This document shows positions 25,406 to 33,473 of a stretch of DNA of 64,000 nucleotides, piece by piece (position 1 is the first letter of the stretch; each line of letters begins with the position of its first letter). The DNA is from Aromatoleum toluclasticum ATCC 700605 (GTDB lineage Bacteria; Pseudomonadota; Gammaproteobacteria; Burkholderiales; Rhodocyclaceae): positions 184,184 through 248,183 of the forward strand of contig NZ_KB899498.1 in the NCBI RefSeq assembly GCF_000378245.1. The letters run 5' to 3'. The position numbers were made by a program, and so were the translations under genes. The notes beneath the pieces were generated by a model. The model saw only the letters and a list, made by a program, of their open reading frames with translations. It did no database searches and was not told the DNA's origin.

Positions 25406-25715
25406 GATGGCTCCGCAAAAGGTATGAACATCACCATATGCTAACGGACGAAAAGATAGGATGGCAAGCGTCGTGAAAGACATGCGACGTCATCCGCTCT
25501 TTTTCTCGGCAGAAAGCCTGAAAAAAGGCGCTCAAGATAACGAACGAATACGCCGGTCGCCTTCAATCCGACCCTTGACAGCCGCTGTACGCCAGCAGAC
25601 GATATTAAAAAGAATGAACTGGCGGCGTTGAATGTGTCGGGCACGATCGACGCGGTAACGCCGACGGCAGGGGGAACGCTGAGCGTTCACCCGAGGTATC
25701 GCGAAAGGAGGAGGC
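25406..25715. other. 310 bp divergent intergenic region, no gene
   Basis: The region holds the minus-strand promoter described at 25438-25467 and, for the rightward CoA-transferase gene, a strong AAGGAGGAGG ribosome site just before 25716. GCCT-GAAAAA-AGGC at 25516-25529 is a small hairpin. TAACGRACG-like half-sites occur at about 25442 and 25538. Nothing coding is seen. Confidence 0.4.
25438..25467 (-). promoter_or_regulatory. Promoter of the thiolase/etf remnant
   Basis: Read on the minus strand: -35 TTGCCA (25467-25462), 18 bp spacer, -10 TAGCAT (25443-25438), 32 bp before the start codon. The corresponding sequence lies at the same distance before the intact thiolase at 61647 (TTGCGC, 17 bp, TAACAT). 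The conservation of both supports a real promoter. A half-site TAACGGACG overlaps the -10, and TAACGAACG occurs again at 25538-25546, which suggests a repressor site. Confidence 0.5.
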
Positions 25716-26990
25716 ATGACTCATTCAGGATTGGGGCGGAACCCGAGGCGAATCTCAATGGCCGACGTCGTCGCGGCCCTGCGACCGGGCATGACGGTGT
25801 TCCTCGGTGGCGTCTCCGGCGAATCGCTTGCGCTTCGCGACGCGCTGCGCGCGGCGCCCGAGCGCGCCGCGGGTGTGCGCTTCGTCGGGGTCTTCTTTCC
25901 CGGCATCAACGAAGGCGTCTATGCGGCGCTTCACCCCGCGGCGCGCCAACGGGCCTACTTCATGCTGCCGGAGTTTCGCCCGGTTTTTCTCGACGGCCGG
26001 ATCGAGCTCGTTCCGACCGATTACCTCGGGGCGTGGTCCGACCTGTCGCAGCTGGAAATCGATCTTGCCGTGATGCAGACCAGCGAGCCCGACGATTGCG
26101 GGCGTCTCAGCCTGGGCGTCTGCCATGATTTCGCGCCGGCCGTGTGGGCGCGCGCGAAATGGCGGATCGCGCACATCAACCCGGCCATGCCGCGGACGCG
26201 CGGCCACACGTTCGCGCTCGACGAATACGACGCTGTCGTCGAAGCCGAGGCGGACTTGGTGACTTATCCCTCGGATGTGGCGAGCGCGCCGCTGACGAGG
26301 CTCGGACAGCACGTCGCCGGGGTCGTTCGTGACGGCGACACCGTGCAGGTCGGCATCGGCAGGATGGTAACCGCCGTCCTCGCGTCGCTTGCCGGGCATC
26401 GTCGGTTGAAGCTTCATGCCGGCATGACTACTCAAGCCGTCATGCCGCTGATCGAGCAGGGGGCAATCTCGGGAAGGGACGCGGTCACCGTCGGAGTCGC
26501 ACTCGGCGACCCCGCCTTCTACCGGCGCGTGGCGGCGGACGAGACGTTCCGCTTCGCGCCGGTGTGCGAGACGCACGATATCCGGCGCCTGGCTGCGATC
26601 GACAATCTTGTCGCCATCAACGCGGCTCTCGAAGTGGATCTCTTCGGTCAGATCAATTGCGACACGCTCGGCGGCCAGCTCGTAGCGGGCGTCGGCGGCA
26701 TGCCGGCCTTCGCTCAGGGCGCGAAGCTGTCCGCGGGCGGCCGCGCGGTGTTCACGTTGCTGTCGAGTGCGTCTCGCGGGGCGGTGTCGCGCATCGTGCC
26801 GCGGTTCGACCCCGCAGCGCTTGTCGGTGCGCCTCGGCACATCGCCGATCTCGTCGTGACCGAGCACGGTGTCGCCGACCTTCGCGGCGCAACGCTCAGC
26901 GAGCGCGCGGCCCGGCTCATCGCGGTCGCGGCCCCCGACCACCGCAACGCGTTGCAGGCGGCGTGGCACGCGCAGTGCGTCAGCTTGTGA
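25716..26990 (+). CDS. Acetyl-CoA hydrolase/transferase family CoA-transferase
   Basis: 424 aa, with a strong AAGGAGGAGG ribosome site. It has the two-domain layout of the acetyl-CoA hydrolase / 4-hydroxybutyrate CoA-transferase family. The glutamate expected to form the glutamyl-CoA ester is in AALEVDLFGQ near residue 307. The C-terminal HIADLVVTEHGVADLRG block is the usual oxyanion/CoA-binding signature. It moves CoA between a carboxylic acid and acetyl-CoA or another donor, and so could activate or recycle pathway acids without ATP. It is followed by a CoA ligase gene after 257 bp. Substrate unknown. Confidence 0.82.
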   Translation: MTHSGLGRNPRRISMADVVAALRPGMTVFLGGVSGESLALRDALRAAPERAAGVRFVGVFFPGINEGVYAALHPAARQRAYFMLPEFRPVFLDGRIELVPTDYLGAWSDLSQLEIDLAVMQTSEPDDCGRLSLGVCHDFAPAVWARAKWRIAHINPAMPRTRGHTFALDEYDAVVEAEADLVTYPSDVASAPLTRLGQHVAGVVRDGDTVQVGIGRMVTAVLASLAGHRRLKLHAGMTTQAVMPLIEQGAISGRDAVTVGVALGDPAFYRRVAADETFRFAPVCETHDIRRLAAIDNLVAINAALEVDLFGQINCDTLGGQLVAGVGGMPAFAQGAKLSAGGRAVFTLLSSASRGAVSRIVPRFDPAALVGAPRHIADLVVTEHGVADLRGATLSERAARLIAVAAPDHRNALQAAWHAQCVSL

Positions 26991-27097
26991 GCAGGTGATG
27001 CCGCGATGCGGCGGCGCGCGGGCTTGGTCGGACCCCGGCCGCGGCGCGCCGTCGTCGGCGGTCCGCCTGCATCACATCAAGCGCCCGCATCACCATG

Positions 27098-27115
27098 CCC
27101 AACTTTCGACAGGTG
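27098..27115 (+). repeat. 18-mer repeat upstream of the CoA ligase, copy 1
   Basis: CCCAACTTTCGACAGGTG lies about 130 bp before the CoA ligase start. A near copy with 16 of 18 matches is at 30011-30028, about 180 bp before the ferredoxin reductase gene. Both precede rightward catabolic genes and may be a shared regulatory site, or a leftover of a duplicated leader. The rest of 26991-27247 is GC-rich and contains a large imperfect GCGCGCGG / CCGCGGCGCGC dyad. Confidence 0.35.
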
Positions 27116-27247
27116 CGACGCCGTGCGGTCCTAACCGATTATGAGCCTGGCTGCAAAGCACCCGGGCGGATGCCGCCACCGCTAGGACCAGGACCCCCTT
27201 GGCGCAGACCCCCATTTCTTTCCTTCCCATTTGCAGAGGTTTCGACC

Positions 27248-28816
27248 ATGTGGCTTCACGCTGACATCGCCTCCCTGGCGGACATTCCCCGCTACCATGC
27301 TCGGACTGCCGGTGACCGCGTTGCGCTGATGAACGCGCGGCGCCGGGAAACGTTTAGGGAGCTTGATCGGGCGGCCAGCCGGATCGCGAACCTGCTCATC
27401 GAGGCCGGCGTGAAGCGGGGCGCGGTGGTTGGCTTCTACGGCAGGAACTCGATCGAGTATTTCGAAGCCATGTTCGGCGCGAGCAAAGCCGGTTGCCCGC
27501 TGCTGCCGTTGAACTGGCGGCTGTCCGCGATGGAGTTGAAGGGCGTGGTCGACGACGCCCAGCCGGCGCTGGTTTTCGTGGACCGCGAGTTCGTCCCGCT
27601 CGTCGAGCAGGTGCGTGAGACCGGCGCGCGACGCTTCGAGATCGTCGAGTTCGACTCTACGACCGACGGCGAAAGCGCGTTGAAGACGCGGATGGCCGCC
27701 TGCAGCGAGGCCGACCCGAATGTCGAAGTGCGCCCCGAGGACACGGCGCTGCTCCTCTATACTTCGGGCACGACCGGCGAGCCGAAGGGGGTTGAGCTCA
27801 CGCATGGCGGCATGAACCACATGCGCCTGTGCGAGCACCTCGAACCGGCATTCAGTTGGCGGCCCGATGACGTCATGATGTTCGTGATGCCCAACTTCCA
27901 TCTTGTCGGCACCGGCCTGTCACTGCAAGGGCTCTACAACGGGGTGCCGCTCACGATCCTGCCGGGACTCGATATCCCCGCGCTGCTGGCGACGATCGCG
28001 CGAGACCGTCCGACGATCTGCTGCCTGGTGCCGACCGCGATCCAGATGATCCTCGATCACCCGGCGGTCGCCGACACCGATCTCTCATCGCTGCGCCTCG
28101 TCATGTACGCCGGCTCTCCGATCACCGCGCCGCTGCTCAAGCGTGCCATGAGCACGCTGCGCTGCGACTTCATGCAGTTCTACGGCGCGACCGAGACCTG
28201 CGGGGCGGTGACGCTGCTGCGTCCCGATCAGCACGACCTGAACGACGAGCGCAAGCTCAAGTCCTGCGGCACGCCCGTGCCGCTCGTCGAAGTGCAGATC
28301 CTGAGCGCGGCGGGGGACGAACTGCCCGACGGCGAGATCGGCGAATTCGTCGTGCGCTCGCCGGCGATGTTCAAGGGCTACCTGAACAAGCCGGCGCAGA
28401 CGGACTCGGTCCTATCGGACGGCTGGTATCGCACCGGGGACGCGGGTTATCGCGACGCCGACGGCCTGCTTTATCTCGTCGACCGCACCAAGGACATGAT
28501 CATCTCCGGCGGCGAGAACGTCTATTCCACCGAGGTCGAACAGGCGCTCAGCAAGCATCCCGGCGTTTCTCAGGTGGCAGTGATCGGGCTGGCGGACGAG
28601 CGTTGGGGCGAGCGGGTCACGGCGATCGTCGTTCCGGTAGACGGCAGAGCACCCGGCGAGGACGAGCTGATCGCGCACTGCCGGGAGATGATCGCCGCCT
28701 ACAAGGCCCCCAAGCAGATCATCTTCGCCCCCAGCCTGCCCATGACGCCGACCGGCAAGATCCTGAAAGCGGCACTGCGCAAGCAGTTCGCGCCCGTCGA
28801 GACGACCGACGCCTGA
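27248..28816 (+). CDS. AMP-forming acyl-CoA synthetase (medium/long-chain type)
   Basis: 522 aa from the ATG at 27248; the frame extends upstream without homology. ANL motifs: LLLYTSGTTGEPKGVELTHG near residue 170, FMQFYGATETCG, WYRTGDAGY, VDRTKDMIISGGENVYSTE and the catalytic-lysine region PTGKILKAAL at the end. It would activate a free acid to its CoA ester. In context it is the candidate to activate the acid formed after C-H hydroxylation, alcohol oxidation and aldehyde oxidation. It is its own transcription unit: a promoter region is upstream and a strong terminator follows at 28838-28867. Confidence 0.88.
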   Translation: MWLHADIASLADIPRYHARTAGDRVALMNARRRETFRELDRAASRIANLLIEAGVKRGAVVGFYGRNSIEYFEAMFGASKAGCPLLPLNWRLSAMELKGVVDDAQPALVFVDREFVPLVEQVRETGARRFEIVEFDSTTDGESALKTRMAACSEADPNVEVRPEDTALLLYTSGTTGEPKGVELTHGGMNHMRLCEHLEPAFSWRPDDVMMFVMPNFHLVGTGLSLQGLYNGVPLTILPGLDIPALLATIARDRPTICCLVPTAIQMILDHPAVADTDLSSLRLVMYAGSPITAPLLKRAMSTLRCDFMQFYGATETCGAVTLLRPDQHDLNDERKLKSCGTPVPLVEVQILSAAGDELPDGEIGEFVVRSPAMFKGYLNKPAQTDSVLSDGWYRTGDAGYRDADGLLYLVDRTKDMIISGGENVYSTEVEQALSKHPGVSQVAVIGLADERWGERVTAIVVPVDGRAPGEDELIAHCREMIAAYKAPKQIIFAPSLPMTPTGKILKAALRKQFAPVETTDA

Positions 28817-28837
28817 GTCTTACGACGCGGCGCGGAG

Positions 28838-28867
28838 AGCAGGCCCGGCATCTTGCGCGGGCCTGCT
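28838..28867 (+). terminator. Intrinsic terminator after the CoA ligase
   Basis: AGCAGGCCCG (28838-28847) and CGGGCCTGCT (28858-28867) form a perfect 10 bp stem with a 10 nt loop, followed by TTCGTTTGTT. It separates the rightward ligase from the leftward aldehyde dehydrogenase remnant, whose stop codon is 13 bp away, so it may work in both directions. Confidence 0.75.
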
Positions 28868-28879
28868 TTCGTTTGTTGA

Positions 28880-29978
28880 TCAGCGGAGCTGGTAGATCGA
28901 CTTGTAGCGCTGGTAAGCGACCACCGACTCCGGGCCGAGTTCTCGTCCCAGTCCGCTCGCCTTGATGCCACCGAAGGGCGCATTGAGGTCGGGCATATAG
29001 CCGTTGATGCCCAGCGTCCCCGTCTCGATGCGGCGGGCGAGTTCGACGGCGTGCGCCCGATCGGTCGACCAGATGGTTCCGCCTAGGCCGTATTCGGACT
29101 CGTTGGCAATGCGCACGGCTTCATCCTCGTCGTTGTATCGAATGACCGACAGCACCTGACCGAAGATCTCCTCGCAGGCGACTGTCGCGCCGTTGTCGAC
29201 ATCCGCGAAGACCGTCGGCTGCACGAACCAGCCGCGCTCGCGGTCCACCTTGCCGCCGCCGGCCACCAGCCGGGCCTCGCCCTTGCCCTTGGCGATGTAT
29301 GCCTGGACGCGGTCGCGATGGATCGCGGACGCCATCGGGCCGATCTGTGTCTCGCGTTGCAGCGGGTCGCCAACGACGGGCGCCGACACCGCGTCCGCTA
29401 TCGCGTCGACGACCTCATCGTAGCGGCTGGCCGGCGCCAGGATCCGGGTGCAGGAGAAGCAAGCCTACCCGTTGTTCAGGATCGACGCGGTCGGCAGGCC
29501 TTGGGCGAGGGCGCCGAGGTCGGCGTCGTCGAGCACGATGGCAGCCGATTTTCCGCCCAGTTCGTGCGTCACCGGGCGCAGGAGACGGCCGCATTCCTGC
29601 GCGATGATGCGTCCGGCTGCGGTGGAGCCCGTGAACGCGACTTTGTCGACGCCGGAGTGCGCGACGAGATAGGCCCCGAGCTCGCGGCCGCCGGGTACCC
29701 AGTTCACGACGCCGGCCGGCAAGCGGGCTTCTTCGGCCGCTTCGGCGAGGATGCAGCTGTCCAGCACGGTGCCGGGCGAAGGTTTCAGCACGATGGTGCA
29801 GCCGGCCGCGAGCGCGGGGCCGATCTTCATCATCGACAGCGCGACCGGGAAATTCCACGGCACGATGGCGCCGACGACGCCGACCGGCTCGCGGCGCACG
29901 AGCGACGTGAAGCCCATAGGGTAGGGGCGGCTTTCCTCGGCCACGATGTCCTTGGATCGATTTCGATGTTTCGGGTCC
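28880..29978 (-). pseudogene. NAD(P)-dependent aldehyde dehydrogenase, truncated and with an amber codon
   Basis: Reading leftward from about 29978 the frame has clear ALDH sequence: REPVGVVGAIVPWNFP, VLKPSPGT, FTGSTAAGRII, HELGGKSAAIVLDDAD and then ASILNNG. A TAG at 29467-29465 replaces the Gln codon (CAG) of the usual NNGQ-C motif, and the same frame continues as ACFSCTRIL with the catalytic cysteine and runs to the TGA at 28880. The stop therefore falls two residues before the nucleophile. In addition the N-terminal 110-130 residues are missing: sequence upstream of 29978 no longer matches the family. Next to a XylB-like alcohol dehydrogenase and a XylA-like reductase, this was probably the aldehyde step (XylC-like) of an oxidation route. 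It should now be inactive. Confidence 0.88.
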
Positions 29979-30010
29979 GGATCGCCTCGGACGCGGACGC
30001 TTCCGTAGTA

Positions 30011-30028
30011 CCAAACTTTCGGCAGGTG
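30011..30028 (+). repeat. 18-mer repeat upstream of the ferredoxin reductase, copy 2
   Basis: CCAAACTTTCGGCAGGTG matches 16 of 18 bases of the element at 27098-27115. It sits in the 230 bp between the aldehyde dehydrogenase remnant and the rightward ferredoxin reductase gene. Either a shared regulatory site or a remnant of a rearrangement that also cut the aldehyde dehydrogenase N-terminus. Confidence 0.35.
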
Positions 30029-30208
30029 GAGGCTGCGTCGCGCCCGTGGAGAATCCTGCTGTCGAAGTGTCGTCCCGCGCGTTCGACCTGCGGGTCGCCG
30101 CGATGAAACGGACGTATGACAGAAAAGCAATAGGGGGCATGACAGCCCCGCGAATGAACGGGCAGCCGCGGCGCCGGGTTGCTCGCCCCACCCAGAGAGA
30201 GGCCCGCG

Positions 30209-31288
30209 ATGGTGAGTTTCCTGAAAAACCTGTTCAAGCCGAAAACGGTACCGACCGTCGAGGTCCAACCCTTCGGCGCGAGTTTCGAGGTGCCAGCGGG
30301 CCAGACCGTGCTGGAAAGCGCACTCGAACATTCCGTTCCCTTCCCCCACAACTGCACCGTCGGTACTTGCGGCGCGTGCAAGTGCCGGCTTGTCGAGGGA
30401 CGGGTCAAGGCGATCACGGATTTCGGCTATGTGCTGTCCCGCCAGGAAATCGATGCCGGTTACATCCTCGCCTGCCAGGCCGTGCCGCAGGACGAACGCA
30501 TCGTCGTGCAGGTGCAGGCGGGCATCGAGGACGCGCCGCCCGCGGAACGCTATCAGGGCGCGATCGTCGCCACCGAGAGCCTGACGCATGACATCCTGCG
30601 CGTGACGGTCGAAGTCGACCGGCCGCTGCGCTTCGTCGCTGGCCAGTATGCGAACCTGAAGACCCCCGCGCTCGCCCAGCCGCGTTGCTACTCGTTCGCG
30701 GACGCACCCGAACGCGAGGGCAATCGCAAGCTGTCCTTCATGATCCGCAAGGTGCCGGGCGGCGCATTCACCGAGGCCCTGTTCGCAGGCACGATGAACG
30801 GCTCTCCGATAGCGGTGGAGGCGCCGCAGGGTGACTTCCATCTGCGTACCGGCACCGGACCGATGATTTGCATCGCCGGCGGCAGCGGACTGGCGCCGCT
30901 GCTCAGCATTCTCGAGGACGCGCGCAAGAGGCGCGTTACCCGGCGCTGCGTGCTGCTCTTCGGCGCCCGCACCCAGGCCGATCTCTACGCACTCGACCAG
31001 ATCCGCGCCATTGCCGGCGGCTGGCGCGGCGGCTTCGAGTTCGTGCCGGTGCTCTCCAACGAGCCTGCCGGCAGCGACTGGCAAGGTCGGCGCGGCATGG
31101 TCACCGAATACCTCGACGCCGCGCTCGCGGGCGAAGCTGAGCGCGGAGCCGAACTCTACATGTGTGGTCCCCCGGTAATGATCGACCGCGCAATCGAGCT
31201 TGCCTGCAGTCTCGGGGTCGGCCTAGATGCCATCCACTACGACAAGTTCACCGACATGAGCACCACCGCCCGCGCTGCGGCGGCTTGA
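30209..31288 (+). CDS. XylA/CymAb-type ferredoxin-NAD(P)H reductase, electron donor for a monooxygenase
   Basis: 359 aa from the ATG at 30209 (GAGAGAGG upstream). An N-terminal plant-type 2Fe-2S ferredoxin domain has CTVGTCGACKC and a fourth Cys in ILACQA. It is followed by an FAD domain (RCYSFAD) and an NAD domain with a GGSGLAPLLSIL phosphate loop and MCGPPVMID. This is the XylA / phenol hydroxylase P5 layout, which passes electrons from NADH through FAD and the 2Fe-2S centre to a diiron or other oxygenase. The only oxygenase in the window is the AlkB/XylM-like protein at 49363-50478, so the two are likely partners although 18 kb apart. It is followed 30 bp later by the alcohol dehydrogenase. 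Confidence 0.87.
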   Translation: MVSFLKNLFKPKTVPTVEVQPFGASFEVPAGQTVLESALEHSVPFPHNCTVGTCGACKCRLVEGRVKAITDFGYVLSRQEIDAGYILACQAVPQDERIVVQVQAGIEDAPPAERYQGAIVATESLTHDILRVTVEVDRPLRFVAGQYANLKTPALAQPRCYSFADAPEREGNRKLSFMIRKVPGGAFTEALFAGTMNGSPIAVEAPQGDFHLRTGTGPMICIAGGSGLAPLLSILEDARKRRVTRRCVLLFGARTQADLYALDQIRAIAGGWRGGFEFVPVLSNEPAGSDWQGRRGMVTEYLDAALAGEAERGAELYMCGPPVMIDRAIELACSLGVGLDAIHYDKFTDMSTTARAAAA

Positions 31289-31318
31289 ATAACCAAACCA
31301 GGCAGGAGACGAAACACC

Positions 31319-32446
31319 ATGGGAAGCATCCAGGATTCGCTGTTCATTCGGGCACGCGCTGCCGTGCTGCGTACGGTGGGCGGGCCGCTCGAGATCGAGA
31401 ACGTGCGCATCAGCCCCCCCAAGGGCGATGAAGTGCTGGTGCGCATGGTCGGAGTCGGCGTATGCCATACCGACGTGGTGTGCCGCGACGGTTTTCCCGT
31501 GCCGCTGCCGATTGTGCTCGGGCACGAAGGCTCCGGCATCGTCGAGGCCGTCGGCGAGCGCGTGACGAAAGTGAAGCCGGGCCAGCGTGTCGTGCTGTCG
31601 TTCAACTCCTGCGGGCACTGCGCGAGCTGCTGCGAGGATCACCCGGCGACCTGCCACCAGATGCTGCCGCTCAACTTCGGCGCGGCGCAGCGCGTCGATG
31701 GGGGCACGGTGATCGATGCGTCCGGCGAAGCGGTGCAGAGCCTCTTCTTCGGTCAGTCCTCGTTTGGCACCTACGCGCTCGCGCGCGAAGTGAATACGGT
31801 CCCGGTTCCGGACGCCGTGCCGCTCGAAATCCTCGGCCCGCTCGGTTGCGGGATCCAGACCGGGGCGGGTGCGGCGATCAATTCGCTCGCGCTGAAACCG
31901 GGCCAATCGCTCGCGATCTTCGGCGGGGGCAGCGTCGGCCTGAGCGCGCTGCTCGGCGCGCTCGCGGTCGGTGCCGGCCCGGTGGTCGTGATTGAGCCCA
32001 ACGAACGGCGTCGCGCGCTGGCGCTCGATCTGGGTGCAAGCCACGCCTTCGATCCCTTCAACACCGAGGATCTCGTCGCGAGCATCAAGGCTGCGACCGG
32101 CGGAGGCGTCACGCACTCGCTCGATTCGACGGGCCTCCCCCCCGTCATCGCCAACGCGATCAACTGCACCCTCCCGGGCGGCACCGTCGGCCTGCTGGGG
32201 GTGCCGTCACCCGAAGCCGCGGTGCCTGTGACCCTGCTGGACCTGCTCGTGAAAAGCGTCACCCTGCGCCCGATCACCGAAGGCGACGCGAACCCGCAGG
32301 AATTCATCCCGCGCATGGTCCAACTCTACCGCGACGGCAAGTTCCCCTTCGACAAGCTGATCACCACCTATCGCTTCGACGACATTAATCAAGCCTTCAA
32401 GGCGACCGAGACCGGAGAGGCGATCAAGCCGGTGCTGGTGTTCTGA
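31319..32446 (+). CDS. XylB/GeoA-type aryl or allylic alcohol dehydrogenase
   Basis: 375 aa, with AGGAGAC before the ATG. Zinc MDR protein: the catalytic-zinc residues are in GVCHTDVVCRDG and GHEGSG, and the structural zinc cysteines in NSCGHCASCCEDHPATC. The Rossmann loop is FGGGSVGLSALLG. The sequence is of the benzyl-alcohol / geraniol dehydrogenase branch (IQTGAGAAIN and FDKLITTYRFDDINQAF are typical). It oxidises a primary benzylic or allylic alcohol to the aldehyde with NAD+. It forms a two-gene operon with the XylA-like reductase and ends at a strong terminator. It could serve both the Mo-hydroxylase and the AlkB-like route. Confidence 0.88.
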   Translation: MGSIQDSLFIRARAAVLRTVGGPLEIENVRISPPKGDEVLVRMVGVGVCHTDVVCRDGFPVPLPIVLGHEGSGIVEAVGERVTKVKPGQRVVLSFNSCGHCASCCEDHPATCHQMLPLNFGAAQRVDGGTVIDASGEAVQSLFFGQSSFGTYALAREVNTVPVPDAVPLEILGPLGCGIQTGAGAAINSLALKPGQSLAIFGGGSVGLSALLGALAVGAGPVVVIEPNERRRALALDLGASHAFDPFNTEDLVASIKAATGGGVTHSLDSTGLPPVIANAINCTLPGGTVGLLGVPSPEAAVPVTLLDLLVKSVTLRPITEGDANPQEFIPRMVQLYRDGKFPFDKLITTYRFDDINQAFKATETGEAIKPVLVF

Positions 32447-32469
32447 GCAGAAGGAGCACGGGTATCGAA

Positions 32470-32505
32470 AACCCCCTTCCCGCGCGATCAGGCGGGAAGG
32501 GGGTT
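32470..32505. terminator. Bidirectional intrinsic terminator after the alcohol dehydrogenase
   Basis: AACCCCCTTCCCGC (32470-32483) and GCGGGAAGGGGGTT (32492-32505) form a perfect 14 bp stem with an 8 nt loop. It lies between the rightward alcohol dehydrogenase and the leftward respiratory remnants. A short run of T follows on the minus strand. Confidence 0.8.
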
Positions 32506-32551
32506 GCAGGAATGATCGCGATGAGTAGCGCGATGCGAAGGCGAGGCGCTG

Positions 32552-32808
32552 TCAGGAATTGCCTGCGCTCAGGGCCCAGAAAGCAACGATGACCACTGTG
32601 GCGATGGCCAGCCACGCCTTGAACACGAGCCGCCACGCAAGCTGCGCGTCCTTCAACTCCATGTAGTACAGCACGATCGCACGGCCTTTGAGCGCGGCGA
32701 CGAGCATGACGACAGCGGCGGTCCAGCGGCCAGCCACGCTGTGCATAGCCTCGCAATCACCAGGAAGGACCACACGAAGACGGCGGATCGGGGAGAGAGG
32801 TGAGTCAT
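32552..32808 (-). pseudogene. NorF / cytochrome oxidase subunit IV-like small membrane protein, frameshifted
   Basis: The ATG at 32808 overlaps the end of the NorE-like remnant (ATGA). It opens as MTHLSPRSAVFVWSFLVIAR, then the frame is lost near 32750. The continuation in another frame reads GRWTAAVVMLVAALKGRAIV, YYMELKDAQLAWRLVFKAW and a final hydrophobic helix, to the stop at 32552. Together these make a protein of about 85 aa with three membrane helices and the ALKGR...MEL pattern of NorF-like proteins. The single frameshift near GCGAGGCTATGC makes it a likely pseudogene. Confidence 0.65.
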
Positions 32809-33110
32809 CGCGGCCCCAGCAGGTAGAGCATCGGGAAGATGAAGATTCAGAGCAGATCGACCATGTGCCAGTACAAGGCGCCGGATTCGGTCAGGCTGCA
32901 CAGCGGGCTGTCCACACCCTGCCGTGCGCGGAACCACAGGTAGGCCAGGACTACCATCCCGCCGAGGAAGTGCAGGTCGCGAGCCTTTCCCGTTTTGGCG
33001 GCATTCACGGCGAGCACCACGAAGAGGCCGCTTGTGACGAGGATCAGCGTGCTCAGCATGCCGAGCCCGACATCCTCGCGGCGGAGCAGTCGAAAAGCGC
33101 GACCTGCCCG
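32805..33110 (-). pseudogene. NorE / cytochrome c oxidase subunit III-like remnant
   Basis: Leftward frame containing LLRREDVGLG, MLSTLILVTSGLFVVLAVNA (a membrane helix), RQGVDSPLCSLTESGALYWH and the typical subunit III end YWHMVDLL-x-IFIFPMLYLL. A TGA at 32849-32847 replaces a Trp codon in the usual VDLVW motif. The N-terminal part is missing, and the middle is short, so at least one internal deletion has occurred. NorE-like proteins accompany nitric oxide reductases of denitrifiers; no NorB or NorC is in the window. Confidence 0.6.
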
Positions 33111-33133
33111 CCGCGATCAGCAGCCCGCCCTGG

Positions 33134-33340
33134 TCATAGAGCATCTGCCATCCCGGCGCGCACCTCGTTGTAGTGGGTGCGGAAATGCTGCGCGAGCTGG
33201 TCGGCGGTGAAATCGGCGGGAATCGGCGGGATGTTGTAGCCCAGCAGCCCCCAGCACACGATGAAGGCGGCGAGGAGGATCGGCCCCCACGCGGCGCACG
33301 CGCGCCAGTACTTGAAATAAGCCGTATTGCTCTTGGACAT
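33134..33340 (-). pseudogene. Fragment of a membrane protein (N-terminal helix only)
   Basis: 68 aa frame MSKSNTAYFKYWRACAAWGP, one membrane helix (LLAAFIVCWGLLGY), then NIPPIPADFTADQLAQHF and a sudden end after EVRAGM. The pattern of helix, IPP, then xxQxAxxFxxxxxxIRxGM is the start of a longer multi-helix family (DUF4386-like) that I recall from other catabolic clusters. The rest appears deleted into the NorE remnant next door. Function unknown. Confidence 0.5.
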
Positions 33341-33473
33341 GACTTCGATGTTCGGTGACCGCCTTGCTCCCCGGCACCGAACCTTGTGGGATTGATTCAA
33401 CTTAGATGATGGTCCCTGATCGCAACCGGAGTCTGCAGCCGCGGATGCGTCGCTGGAGTCGACCCGACGTTCT

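Noticed and set aside
29465..29467. TAG as a recoded sense codon in the aldehyde dehydrogenase
   Set aside because: No pyrrolysine genes or context are seen, the N-terminus is also missing, and a one-base change from CAG explains it.
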